Below the pieces are notes generated by a model, which did no database searches, was not told the DNA's origin, and was given only the letters and a program-made list of their open reading frames with translations. 37,513 nucleotides of DNA from assembly GCA_051453625.1 (NCBI GenBank), contig JBOZIK010000001.1, positions 161,930,048-161,967,560 on the forward strand, given 5' to 3'. This document shows, one piece after another, positions 21,129 through 31,699 of this stretch. The DNA is from Welwitschia mirabilis (taxonomy: Eukaryota; Gnetophyta; Gnetopsida; Welwitschiales). Position 1 is the first letter of the stretch, and the number at the start of each line of letters is the position of its first letter. A program made the translations under genes and the position numbers.

Positions 21129-21985
21129 TAATTCTAAAATATTTTTTCTAAGTGGGTCTTATTACTATAGGATCATAAAAAGTTTATGTTTAAGCTTATC
21201 AAAAGCAAGTTGACAAGATTCTTTTCATTCAAATTTGGCTTTTTCTCTAGTAACAAGTAAAGTGGTTTATAGATATTAGCATAATCATAAATAAACCAAT
21301 GGTAAAAATCATAATGATCAAGAAAAGATCTAACACATTTAAGAATTGTAGGGGAACTTAGGTTTTAAATAATGCCTACTTAGAAGTATCCATCCTAACC
21401 CCTTCTTTTAAGATATGATAACCTAAAGCAATTCCACTTTCAATAAGAAATAAACTCTTTTCCTAACTTAAGTATAGGTCACTAGAAATACAATGATCTA
21501 AGATTTTCTCTAATGGATCTAAAATTTATTCAAACATTTTAGCATAAATAGAGAAGTCATCCATAAAAATCTTAATAGAATCCTGAAGCATATTAGAAAA
21601 GATTCCCATCATAGCATGTTGAAGAATAACAGGAGCATTACAAATTTTGAAAGATATGAATCTAAAAGTAAAAGTACCAAAAGGAGAAGTAAAAGTGGTT
21701 TTGTCTTGATCCTTACTAGTAATGAAAACCTAGTTATAACTGCTATAACAATCAAAAAAATAGTGAAAAGTGTAACCCTAAATCCTATCAATAATCTGAT
21801 TAAAAAAAGACAAAGGACATCGGTCTTTTTTGCTTACTTCATTTAATTTTCTAAAGTCTATGCACATTCTCCATTTGCCATTTCTTTTAGGAACTACTAT
21901 CAAGGAACTAAACCACTCACTATTAGCAATAAAATAAATGATTTTAGCATCCATTAATTTTATGATTTCATCTTTAACAATTTAC
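21129..21985 (-). pseudogene. pol: Reverse transcriptase of element B
   Basis: Reverse transcriptase copies element RNA into DNA. From 21985 the minus strand reads VKDEIIKLMDAKIIY, EWFSSLIVVPKRNGKWRMCI, DFRKLNEVSKKDRCPLSF, FDCYSSYN, KTTFTSPFGTFTFRF, CNAPVILQHAMMGIFSNML, then the catalytic FMDDFSIYAKMF (FMDD at 21567-21556), LDHCISSDLYLS, ESGIALGYHILKEGVRMDT and a decayed thumb/connection. All RT blocks are present in order and the catalytic Asp pair is kept. Stops occur after IIDRI, within YSSYN*V and near KMFE, plus one or more later. It reads best as one frame with few shifts, so decay is mainly by point changes. Confidence 0.93.
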
Positions 21986-22639
21986 TTAAGGACTAGGTTG
22001 AGTATGTGTGGGGTTGTCTCACAAGCTTAGCATTTTCTTTAAGATAGATTTTATGTTAAATAATTGAAGTAGGTATGGCTATTAAATTATTATGAAACCA
22101 AGTAAACGCATTTACCTTAGATTGCAAAAGAGAGAGTAGACTTAATTCTTAGTAAGTGATAAGGTTTTTATTAAAGGTTTGTTTAAGTTACTATTCAGGA
22201 AAATGTATTTTAGTTCACTATCTAAAGGTTTTAGATTCAGATTTAAGCTTAGAATTTTATTGTATATAAAATTTTTAGGAAAATAAAATATCATCTCAGA
22301 CTGTCATCTAGATGTCTGTAGTGGATGGTCACCATTAAAATAGAAAATCTTAAGTCTACTAAAATCTTTGGCTTTTGCAAAATTGACAGACTCAATCTCT
22401 CTACTCTTCAAATTAAAAAATTTAGTTTTTAGATGATCAAAGTTAAGTTGATCTTCAAAAATAATCAAGTTATCTACTTCTGATAGGTTATCAAATAGTG
22501 TTGGTTCATGAAACATGGACCATATTTTCTTAAATATATGGTACTATAAAGATAAAGCTAATTTGATTTCTTCCTTCATACTTAAATCATTTTCTAAATC
22601 TTTTTTGGCTGTAGTAAAAAAATCTTATTAAAAACCTTT
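21986..22639 (-). pseudogene. pol: Protease-to-RT linker of element B
   Basis: The minus strand is open at 22516-22304 (MFHEPTLFDNLSEVDNLIIF...). It is followed by LNLNLKPLDSELKYIFLN, which fits the 'LELKPLP..LKYAFL' phrase ahead of RT in Athila-like Pol, then a broken stretch leading to the RT start. A dyad-motif copy with a 12-bp core at 22304-22315 overlaps it, so the motif is not limited to noncoding parts. Confidence 0.75.
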
Positions 22640-23010
22640 TATTATCAAAATGATGCTCCATTAAACTGGTTCTTATATCTATAATATAGTGAACTATAGC
22701 ATAGAAATATCTACATAGAAGTAAAGGATATCCATTGTTATGCTCAACTTCTATAATTATAACATCAATAGGGTATAAAGCTTTTTTTATCTAAATTACT
22801 AAATTCTTTATCATACTTAACGGTTTATTTACAAATGAATCAACTAGTTCTAAGATAATTCATGTAGATTCTACTCTTTTTTTCAATTCAAGTCTTTGAC
22901 AAATGTGCAAGAATATGATATTGACACTAGTTTTAATATTTATCAAGTCTTTTCTAATTCTATGATTTATTTCTAAAATGATACTCATAGTTGGTGTGAA
23001 AGGATTTTTA
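22640..23010 (-). pseudogene. pol: Protease of element B (active site lost)
   Basis: The aspartic protease matures Gag-Pol. The minus strand from 23000 reads MSIILEINHRIRKDLINIKT, where family members have 'TIPCTIG....ALCDLGAS'; the catalytic 'DLGAS' is NIKTS here, so Asp and Gly are gone. Then come SVNIIFLHICQRLELKK, LELVDSFVNKPLSMIKN, YPIDVIIIEVEHNNGYP and LLLCRYFYAIVHYIIDIR, matching 'FPVDF.VLDM....VP.ILGRPFLATA.A.ID'. At least two stops occur. It lies between gag and RT, as expected. Confidence 0.8.
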
Positions 23011-23379
23011 AACATTGGACATTTTTGGCATACTAACTTGTTAACAGATTGAGCTAGGGAGACTTTATTAGGATTTTTTATTTTTACTTTCTTCTAATCA
23101 AGTATTTCCATGGCTTTGAATATTTTAGATTATCTTGTAAAAGTTTCCAAAATGATAAGTTGATGCTCACATTTTGCATTAAGCTTTTAGATGATCATTA
23201 AAAAAAATATTTGTATTTATCCTATCAAGCCATGGGATAGCAGGTTTCTTATGTGAAGAGGTTTTTTTTTATTACTTAATAAAGAAAGAAAAAAATGGTT
23301 TTTTAAGATTTTTATGTCCTCTTCTTTATCATTTTTATTACTTTATAATGTTAAAGCCTTATGGATGAGAGGAGTTGTA
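23011..23379 (-). other. Gag-protease junction of element B
   Basis: Degenerate coding-like sequence between the Gag tail and protease, with many stops and homopolymer runs (T runs near 23262-23271). No motif is recognised. Confidence 0.5.
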
Positions 23380-24815
23380 TCATTTCTACTTCTTATCATT
23401 ACCTTATAATCTTTTCCAACTTCATTTAGATCCAGCAAAGGTTGAGTGGCAAGAGGCCCTTGTGGTCGTTGGCTGATAAGCATAGTTCGTTATAAGATAC
23501 TTACAATGTTTTTAATATTAGTATTTATCTTTTCTATGTTTAAGTTTGCCTTTTCTTGTGATTTTCTTAACTCCTCAATGGAATCCCTAAGAGAATCACT
23601 ATGGTTTTGGGAGTTGGATGAGCTTGCTAAGTTTTTTGAATTACTAGATTAGAAGTTCACATTCTTAAATTATTTTTTAAAATATTGGAAGTTAGGATGG
23701 TTTGTTTGAAAATTTTTAGAATTGGGTCATTCACTCATCTTAGTTTGAAATTTGTTATGATTTTAGACTTGTATTTGATTTTCTTCTAGCATAGTTTGAA
23801 GACCTTTGATTAAAAGCACATACTTCCTCATAAATTCTCTCTTTGTAAGTTGAAAGCAAAGGAGATTCTTTGATGACATGATAAGTATCTTCACAAAAAT
23901 CACAAGTACAAACTACCACTTCACTCTTATCGATTACCGTCTTAGCATCTAGAATCATTTGGGTGTACTTTTTTAAGGTAGAGATGAAATCCTTTATGAC
24001 ATTAGTTGGTTTGTTTTTAATTACTATTTCACTTTTTTCATATTTTACCTCCTATAGATCTTTAATGATTTAGCCTACTTTTTTGTTTTCTCTAGGTAAT
24101 AGTTTAGGCCATGTTTGACTTACTTCTACCAAGTCTTCTAATAATTTTTAAGCATCATCTAAGGTTTGATTTAATAAGTTACCTTCACACAAAAAATCTA
24201 TAAGTTGTTTTGTATGACTATTTAATCCATTGTAAAATTAGTTTACAAGTTCAACCTATGAAAAGGCATCTACAAGGTTTAAATGCAAAGCAATAAAGAA
24301 TTTTTCATAGGCAGAGATAAAGTATTCATTAGGCATTTGCTAAAAATTAGTGACTTCTTACTTATATTTTTGGATGATGGTTTCATTCATTAATCTCTTA
24401 ATAAAGTCTTTCTGAACTTAACTCCAAGATTTTAAGCTTTTATAGGAAATTATTCTTAACTATAGTTTAACCTTATCTTTTAAAGTGATGGAAAAGATGA
24501 TCATGTAGGTTCTATCACTTATACATTTTTTACCTTTGATGGAAGTGAGAACTAACTGTTCTATATCAGTAATGTGTTGTAAGGGATCTTCATCAGGTTC
24601 ACCATTAAAGGTAGGATATGCATTTAGGTTACATAGTTCAATATTATTATCAGAAGATAAGTTAAATGAAGTTTGGATTTACGTTTTTTATTTGCTATGA
24701 GATTTCTAAGGGTGACATGATCATTGGTATGAGCATGAGTGGTTGTAGGAGTTCTAATAACAAGAGGTAGATTTGGTAAGATAGGTTGCTTTTTCTTTTA
24801 GGACAAGACAGACAT
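23380..24815 (-). pseudogene. gag: gag of element B (decayed)
   Basis: Homologous along its length to the gag of A. From ATG at 24815-24813 a proline-rich start leads to TLRNLIANKK, then the Gag core near 24500-24360 and the zinc knuckle CDFCEDTYHVIKES at about 23907-23866, where the last cysteine is serine. Next come an Asn-rich tail of the 'HPNF' type (NHPNFQYF near 23700), a helical stretch (DSLRDSIEELRKSQEKANLN) and RPQGPLATQPLL near 23455-23420, all usual in this order in Athila-like Gag. More stops and frame breaks occur than in A. At the site where A has TAA after EDPL, B still has CAA, so that stop arose after the copies split. Confidence 0.88.
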
Positions 24816-25499
24816 CAATGGAAATGAGAAATGCTTGTCTAAATAATTATTTAAAAATTTTTATTTAGCAAAATCAGACTCTACAAAAATAAAAGTAGAT
24901 ATTATAGGAATTTCTAAATATTGTCTACCTTTGTTGTATTTACCTAAGTTAGTTTCTAGGTCTATCAAACCTTCTCAGATATTTTTCTCTATAAACAATT
25001 TCTCTCTCTGGTATTTTTCTTTTTTACTATATTTTACCATACATGCTCAATATTAGATGCACAGAGTGTTATCCCTACAATTTTCTAGATGATATTATAG
25101 ATGATAGGAATACAGAAATCATAAAAAAGAAAAAAGTAAAAAATAGAAAATGAAAAACTAACAGACATAAAAAAAAACTCTGAAAGCAGACTATCATCCA
25201 CCTGAGTGTCTAGATAACAGAGGGAATGATAAATAAAAATCCTAAAATAATTTTAATAGAAAACTAAAACAGAAAACTCACAACACAAAGGCCATCATCA
25301 CCTACATCATTTAGATGATGAAGCAAAAGATAATCTTTTATTGTAAAATAGAAACAAACTTTTATTCTAAAATAGAAAACTAATACAATAAAAAGAAAAA
25401 ACCTATGCTACTACAGAGAATGGTACACTACTACTACAATAAACACCTGAAAAGAAATCCTCATAGAAGCAATAACAACTCTCAAACTTCAAGTAGCCT
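24816..25499 (-). other. 5' leader of element B
   Basis: Untranslated leader with three dyad-motif copies in the family's exact 38-bp geometry: 25068-25105, 25193-25230 and 25294-25331. Element A has two copies in the same region, so the leader array has changed in number. No coding frame was seen. Confidence 0.7.
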
Positions 25500-25517
25500 T
25501 CCCTAGTAATGGCACTA
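25500..25517 (-). promoter_or_regulatory. Decayed primer binding site of element B
   Basis: The minus strand reads TAGTGCCATTACTAGGGA, six transitions from the tRNA-Asp site TGGCGCCGTTGCCGGGGA. It sits 3 bp inside the LTR, exactly as in A. Confidence 0.85.
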
Positions 25518-25520
25518 CGA

Positions 25521-26624
25521 TGTTGCAGTGTATATTTATGCAATGTTACATCATTAGTAAATTCGAATCCTATTAATCATAAGTATAATACACAAACATA
25601 ACACACTAATATATATAGGAGCTAACCCAAATTTCATAATTCATTAAAGGTAAAAGTAGAAAATAAGAGAGTTTCTTTCCATAAAGAAATGTTTATCCTT
25701 TAATCTACAGAAATAACTTATAGTGCATGAAATTAAAATATAACACACTCATGTAAAGCTAATCTAGAAAAAGGAAATAATAATGCATCCAACCTGTACT
25801 AGGCAAGTATAACCTTGATAAAGTTTTTCCTCATAACCTATATCACTAGAGAAACTATCATCAAATTAGAAGTAACATAAGATATAAGGGTAAGAAACAA
25901 TCATACATTAAAATTAAAAAAAGAATAGTTTTGTATTAATTCAAACCACATCTATGTTACAAAGTATCCACACCTTAATGTAGGAAAAGCTATCCAACAC
26001 TAAGAACAACATCTCTCTACAATTATAAGAATGGATCTCTAGTTCTCTAATCTCCTGTCACAAAAATTACAAGTACAAATGAAGACAAGCAGGAGTTGAG
26101 GATGAGATCACTATTTATTAACATACACACACAAGAAAATAGATAGAAAGATGTAGGTAAAATCATAATAACCATTCTAAGAAAATCTAAGACAGATGTG
26201 GTACAGGTTAGATGATTATTCAATATAGACTTACAATAATATCATCCAACTGATTGTTCAAATAATATAGGAGATGATGCCACCTTATAAAAGATCAACA
26301 TCAGCTATCAAAACAATTATAGTCAGCATTACATTGGCATGAACTATTTGGTTATCCATCTAGGTCATCTAGACAATGAAGTGGATAATGACCTTCTACA
26401 AATCTTCAATCAGTGCATTAGCCTCAATGTTTTATAGGAAGTTATCTCAGAAATGTAAAGTATTTAGAATTGTTCAAAATACTATAAAACATTATGAAGA
26501 TTTTATGTTTTCATCCTTTTCATCTTAGCTCTTATTATTATGGAAATCAATCATTTACCTATCTATTAACCTACAAAACCATTTAAAATACGCTATTAAA
26601 TATGTGTAAGTTGGTAGTGCAATA
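25521..26624 (-). repeat. 5' LTR of element B (1104 bp)
   Basis: It begins TGTTGCAGTG on the plus strand. Its right end (GTGCAATA) is a decayed AACA terminus, placed by alignment with the partner LTR and by the GAGTG that follows. The dyad motif is at 26241-26278 with perfectly complementary arms (ATCATC/GATGAT) although its core has decayed; a second copy is near 26353-26387. Confidence 0.92.
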
Positions 26625-26629
26625 GAGTG
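26625..26629. repeat. Right target-site duplication of element B
   Basis: GAGTG, pairing with GAGTA at 6572-6576. Confidence 0.75.
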
Positions 26630-27262
26630 TTTCATGTTAACATAGCTTTCTCAGCACCTCCTTTAGAACAAAACTTATTCAAAAGCTAGTTTAAGGAGTT
26701 CGTATCAGTATATTTTTGTTTTAATAAAAAAGTAGTTTTTCATTTTTCTAATTTTAAATCATCAGTAACATCATACTTTTAATGCTTAAGTGAAACTACA
26801 TTATCAAGTTCTTTTAATAATTAAGTACATTCTTTATAATTGCTTTTGTTTTATAGATCTTAATACATTAGTCCTTACTTTTCATGCTTATGAAAGGATA
26901 TAAAGACCAAATTAATTATTGAGTTTACAAATACTTATATGATAAATGAAATTATGTCACTATGACCTAAGGCATCATTATTTAATAAGCTTTATTTTAG
27001 AAAGTTATAGTATGTTATCATATTAAAGATGTGCTATTAGATAAGTTAAGCTAGACCTTTAAAGCTAGCTTTCTTTCCTAATTCACTAATCACGTTCATC
27101 ATAACCTTAATACTTTGGTTTTTCTTTTATTTGAGTTCATTGCAAGTTTGATGATTTTTTATTGATTATATTAAGACTTTACCTCAATTTATCTTTATGG
27201 AAGAATGATACTAGGTACTTAACTAGTTTTATTTTAGTTTACTTATATGACAACAAAAGGAT
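26630..27262 (+). repeat. Probable 5' LTR (part) of element E
   Basis: Assigned only by position, immediately 5' of the primer site. No partner copy was found. If B inserted within this LTR, its missing part lies left of 6572. Confidence 0.35.
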
Positions 27263-27264
27263 TT

Positions 27265-27282
27265 TGGCACCATTAATGGGGA
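27265..27282 (+). promoter_or_regulatory. Decayed primer binding site of element E
   Basis: TGGCACCATTAATGGGGA matches the tRNA-Asp site at 13 of 18 positions; four of the five changes are transitions. It is preceded by ATTT and followed by GCTTTA. A gag trace follows at the right distance. Confidence 0.7.
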
Positions 27283-28359
27283 GCTTTATAGAAGGCTCAT
27301 AATTTTTCTTTTTAATAATTATTTTATTTTTTTTTTAGCACTTCTAGTGGTTTAATTAGTCCCCTCAAGTAATACCAAACTAGTCTACTCTCTTTTGAAG
27401 TTTTTCTTTTACTTTCTATTTTTTTTAGTGGTAGATATTGGTTTATTTTTAGTGATACCTAAACTTGTTCTTTTCTAAGTTTTATTTAGTTTTTTTCCTC
27501 TAAACTTAAATAGCATTTCCATATCAAATTTTTTGTGTTACAAGTCTAATAAGATTTTTGTATGCTTTTAGATCAGATTAAAAAGTAAAAAAAAGAATAG
27601 AACTCATCTTTCTTTATATATCCTTATTGGTTTTTATAAGTTTATATCATTAGCTAGTTTTTGTTTCTATTGTATTTTGGTATTTTATATTAAAAATTTT
27701 AAAAGTAAAAAAATATATTAAGTTTACTTCCTTAGGTTTTATTTTTTTGTTTGCTATTATTTTACCTTTCTCTATTTTTTTTAAATCTTGTAAGTTAAAA
27801 TATTTTATGAAAATATTGTAAGCATCATACTTTTTTTTCAAACTATGACTCTTTAAACAACTAGTACTAGTACCATTCTTGACAAATTCCATTAGCTCTT
27901 TTGCAAAATATATCCTAAGATTTAAACGCATGACTCTACATCTGAATTAATACCTATTTGGATTTTAGGTTTTCTCTAAAACCTATTAAAACTATGTATG
28001 CATTGGTTCTGCAATGAGTTAGTTAATTAATTAAGTTCTATCTAACAAAAACATGATTCTAATACTGATAATAATACTAATGAAAAACAATGACCATCAA
28101 GAAGCCAATCTTATGAAGAAATCCATGGAAAACAACATTTTCAACAATTTAACCCAAATGTCTAATCTACTTTGAATGCATTTTCTATATTAATAATACA
28201 TCATAGTTGAATTAAAATTCATTAGAAAACCTACAATCCTTCTAGCTCAAGTAAAAAATAGCTTAAACCCTAGCATGTTACATAACTAATATAACTTTCC
28301 TAATAATCCCCTTAAATAAACCCTTTAAGATTATTCACAAGCTTAACATTTAGGTTTTC
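27283..28359 (+). other. Leader and gag N-terminal region of element E
   Basis: T-rich leader, then weak coding-like sequence from about 28080. The minus-strand frame at 27650-27931 has no recognisable motif and is taken as fortuitous. Confidence 0.4.
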
Positions 28360-28840
28360 CATTATGCATAGTCCAACCACTAATAGCATATAGACTAGAT
28401 TTTAAGCTTTTTACATTTATTTATTACTCCATTTTCATGGCTTAGAATTAGAAGATTTCTACATGTACCTAAAAGAATTAAAAGGTTTGCTAGCCACCTC
28501 ACCATAGTTATCTAATACCCTAGACTTTCTTTGACTAACCCTCTTATCATTCTTTCTCAAATACAAAGCTAAAGCTTGGTTCTAGACCCTTAAACCTTTA
28601 TTCATTGATTTGACCTTAAGAAAGAATTTATCTTAAAGGCTTTTTTAAGATATAAAACCAATGCCTTGAAGAAAGAGATCATGAAAGATCATAGAACATT
28701 TTTACACATTTTAGAGAGGTATAAGAACCTACTTTAGAAATTTCCCAAACATAGATTTAAGTGAGGTAAAGTAATTATTTCTTCTATGATAGATTATCAT
28801 TGAATAATAGGTAATTATTTAAAATGATAATTATGGGTAA
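28360..28840 (+). pseudogene. gag: gag trace of element E
   Basis: The plus strand reads HFHGLELEDFYMYLKELK at about 28429-28482. In broken frames the core follows, ending with DLKKEFILKAFLRYKTNALK and KEIM near 28610-28685, which fits 'W..LK..FL.KFFP..RT..LR.EI' of Athila/Tat Gag, and then ILERYKNLL. Stops and shifts are frequent. The first phrase is close to that of element D at 3790-3860, so D and E belong to related families facing away from each other. Confidence 0.7.
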
Positions 28841-29169
28841 CTTCTTAATGTTTCCACTAGATGAAATTTGGGATTACCTTGAATCTATAAGTAGATGTTG
28901 TAAAATCTAATAAAAACTGATTGAACTATCTAGCCCCTATCATTCTATTAAATCCACTAATTTTTTTAAGTACCTAATAATTTTAATGTTAATAATAGAA
29001 TAGATAAATTATAAAAAAGATTAGAATCCCTTTCCACCTTACTTAAACCCTCAACATGCAAACCCAACTATTTAGTTTGCCATATAGACTCATATAAGAT
29101 AGCTAGGTGTTTTTTAGTATCACTCTTTCAAAACATAATTAATGAATAAACCAATGCCATAGGAAATCA

Positions 29170-29300
29170 TTGACAGAGTTAGAAGAATAATCCATATTTG
29201 AATACTTATATCCATAGTGGAGGAGCCATCCCAATTTTTCTTGGAAATAGGATAACTCATATAATCAAAGCTATTTTAGGTAATTAAGAAATTTATTTTT
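29170..29300 (+). pseudogene. gag: Gag tail of element E
   Basis: Plus-strand phrases resembling NTYIHSGGAIPIFLGNR near 29193-29250 fit the 'NTYNPGWRNHPNFSWGN' segment that follows the zinc knuckle in Athila-like Gag. No zinc knuckle was identified. The stretch between this and the core (28841-29169) is too decayed to read. Confidence 0.5.
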
Positions 29301-29839
29301 ATTTTTATTCCTCCATCCTTTTCCATTAAATTAATATTATCTAAACTACCATATGTCATCCAATCACTAACCCTCATTATCTAATTCATTTGAAGAAATA
29401 TAAGGAGTTCCATGGAATCCCTAAAATAGATCAACCAAAAACTTATTTATTTCTTGAATAAACTTAAATAAAATCAGCAAAGAACTACCTAGTTTCTTTC
29501 TTCTTTGAATCAAAGTGAACTTGCCAAACTCCCTATAAGCTTATAGCTAAACTCAAGATTAGTTAAAATTGTAGCAAGATTAGAGCCTCACCACATAGAA
29601 TAAACCAAGGCTATTTTCCTTTAAAGTGAGAAAGAAAAAATAATTAACCTAAGAAAAATCCAAATAAAGATAGTTTAATACTAAAAAAAATCAAAGAAAA
29701 GGATGAAATGATAGAAGTGTCAGAAAAGCATTTGTTCATTTACTAAGAATCTCTATCCTTATTATAACAAATTAGGAAGAAAGACACTATGAAAAAATAG
29801 CTAAAAGCCTTAAATGTTTTTAAAGAAATTAAATTGACA
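29301..29839 (+). other. Unresolved gag-pol stretch of element E
   Basis: AT-rich, coding-like fragments with many stops. It is probably the Gag C-terminus, judged only by position. Confidence 0.35.
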
Positions 29840-30480
29840 TGTTGCTATTAGAAGAACTTAAATGCAGCCCCTCTTATACAAAGTTCCTTAAGAACATATG
29901 CATAATCAAGAGGAAAATGCATGTTGATAAAAAGGCTTTTTTAGATTAACAAACTAGTGCAATCATATAGAATCAAATTTCCCTAAAATATAAGGATCTT
30001 AGTTATCCACAATAGTCATTATAAGTGGAGATAAAGACCTTTAGTAAGCCTTATTATATTTTGAAACAAGTGTAAATCTTTTAGCCCATTTACTTTACAA
30101 GGAATTTGACTCGAATGATTTTAAGAAGGAAAAAATTCAACTGTAATTAATTAATAACTAGTTGAAGTGATTATTAGAAACCCTTGAAGATTTAATTAAG
30201 TAAATAAGTATTACTTTTCAATAGACTTCACTATATTAGAAATGACTTTAATGAAGAACAATTTAGTTCTTGTTATTTTAGATAGACATTTTTAGCAACA
30301 TCGAATGCTCTTATTAATTACAAGAATGGATTAATGAAAATTTTATTTGGCAATATAAAATCAAACTTAAATATTTTCAATATTATTAAATTACCAAGAA
30401 ATATTGATAATTCTTATTTTGTATATGGAATTCATAATCTTAGCTCTTATCTAACTAAAAGAAAGATCTATTCTTCTTAT
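29840..30480 (+). pseudogene. pol: Protease region of element E
   Basis: The plus strand reads LLLEELKCSPSYTKFLKNIC near 29844-29903 and NQISLKYKDLSYP, which fit the 'ALKCSPSYAKFLKDI' and 'LPPKLKDPGSF' phrases before the protease. After a broken stretch it reads ILDRHFLATSNALINYKNGL then MKILFGN and NIFNIIKLP at about 30276-30390, matching 'ILGRPFLATANALINCRNG' and 'MK.SFGN'. The catalytic 'DLGAS' part could not be found. It is a pseudogene with several stops and shifts, but the C-terminal phrase is clear. Confidence 0.8.
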
Positions 30481-31699
30481 GGTTATTTTAATGCTTTAGA
30501 CTAGCTTCTAATGAATTATTAGATAATCATAGGAATGTTATAAGTGAATTTAAATGTTTAAAATCTTCTACTCACACTTCTCATACTCTTTTAAAGTTCT
30601 TACATGCATGTGCAGAGTTGTTCTAAGAAAATAATATTCATCCTATACCCTCTTTAGATAACTAATGTTTAAGATTTATAATCAAAATATTCATAAACCC
30701 CTCATTTCATGTCCCTTCGAAAAACCTCCTTGTGGAAGTACCTTTCAAAATTCAAGGAACGCCTTAATACCCAAGGATCTTTGGTCCATCAAAGACCATG
30801 AATATCATCATCCATTTAAATCTTTTCACATACCCACTTCATTTTTAGACCATTTTATTAAACATACTAATCATCCATCACCTCCATTCATCTATGACTT
30901 CTTAAGACTTGATTTTCATCTATGACTTCTTAAAACTTGATAACCCTAGTTAATGGTTGTTAATAAATATACTTCTAATAAATAATCATCTTGTTAATGC
31001 AAGTATAGGTAGAAGTTAACTACACATGTATTATTTAAGAAAAGGTTGTGCATGGTTTTGAGTTATCTTATTAAGGTTAGCTTCACTTGAGGTAATTAAC
31101 TTTTAGAAAATATGATTAAAAACATTAAATCTACTTTCATGCTATGTTTGTTATTTCCAAGTCTCATGGGGATAAGGTACTAATGTAATAAGGATAATGA
31201 GTCAATGACCCCTTCTATGCACATAAAAATATTGAATATTATAAGAAGAAGGAAAAAAATTAATATCTCTTCTTCAAAACCACATTTCATTATGATCAAT
31301 TAATTGGATTTAATTAACTACATCATGGATATGGATGCTCACTGGTAGTATAGCTCTAATGATCTATGTATGACATGATTAATTTCATTAGGGTTGTAGA
31401 TGCTTGATAACAATGTAGTAGTAGTTTCTTTAAGGAAAAAAATGCTTAACCTTTTAGAAAAAAATGTCATAGTACTAGATGCTCAAATTGAAATAAATGA
31501 TTGAATCAAATGGATATGTGTGATTACAGAAAAGGTAAATTATGAAAGAAAAAGCTAAGATTTGAAGATGCTTTTATATTAACTTTTTTTAACTTCTATA
31601 CTTAAGAATTTTCTTATTGGTTTTTGAATTTTTATGGATTTATTTAATGAATATATTACTTATGTAATATTTTGATCCATTAAAATAAAAATAAAATTC
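30481..31699 (+). other. Region of element E where pol is missing
   Basis: No RT, RNase H or integrase motif on either strand. It includes an open stretch of 86 codons at 30665-30925 (plus), rich in His, Pro, Phe and Ser, that I could not identify. It also includes a 25-bp direct repeat at 30889-30941. Confidence 0.5.
30889..30941. repeat. 25-bp tandem duplication, period 28
   Basis: CATCTATGACTTCTTAAGAC... at 30889-30913 recurs at 30917-30941 with one G/A difference. It ends the open stretch that starts at 30665 and looks recent compared with its surroundings. Confidence 0.9.

Larger units (their letters stand above)
6577..26624 (-). mobile_element. Element B: complete Athila-like retrotransposon carrying a nested copia element
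   Basis: A full-length minus-strand Ty3/gypsy element. Both LTRs come out at 1104 bp (6577-7680 and 25521-26624), flanked by GAGTA/GAGTG. From right to left the order is 5' LTR, primer site, leader, gag, protease, RT, RNase H, integrase, a long 3' region of about 4 kb and 3' LTR. That is the Athila/Tat plan, with integrase after RNase H and extra sequence before the 3' LTR. The span is 20,048 bp; removing the nested copia element and its duplicated target leaves about 12.3 kb, a usual size for the lineage. Every domain is broken, so it cannot move by itself. By eye the first 130 bp of the two LTRs differ at about 20% of sites, mostly transitions. Confidence 0.93.

Noticed and set aside
21609-21846. 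Open frames on both strands within RT
   Set aside because: They are out-of-frame shadows of the RT reading, and their Leu- or Lys-rich make-up reflects AT-rich codons in the wrong frame.
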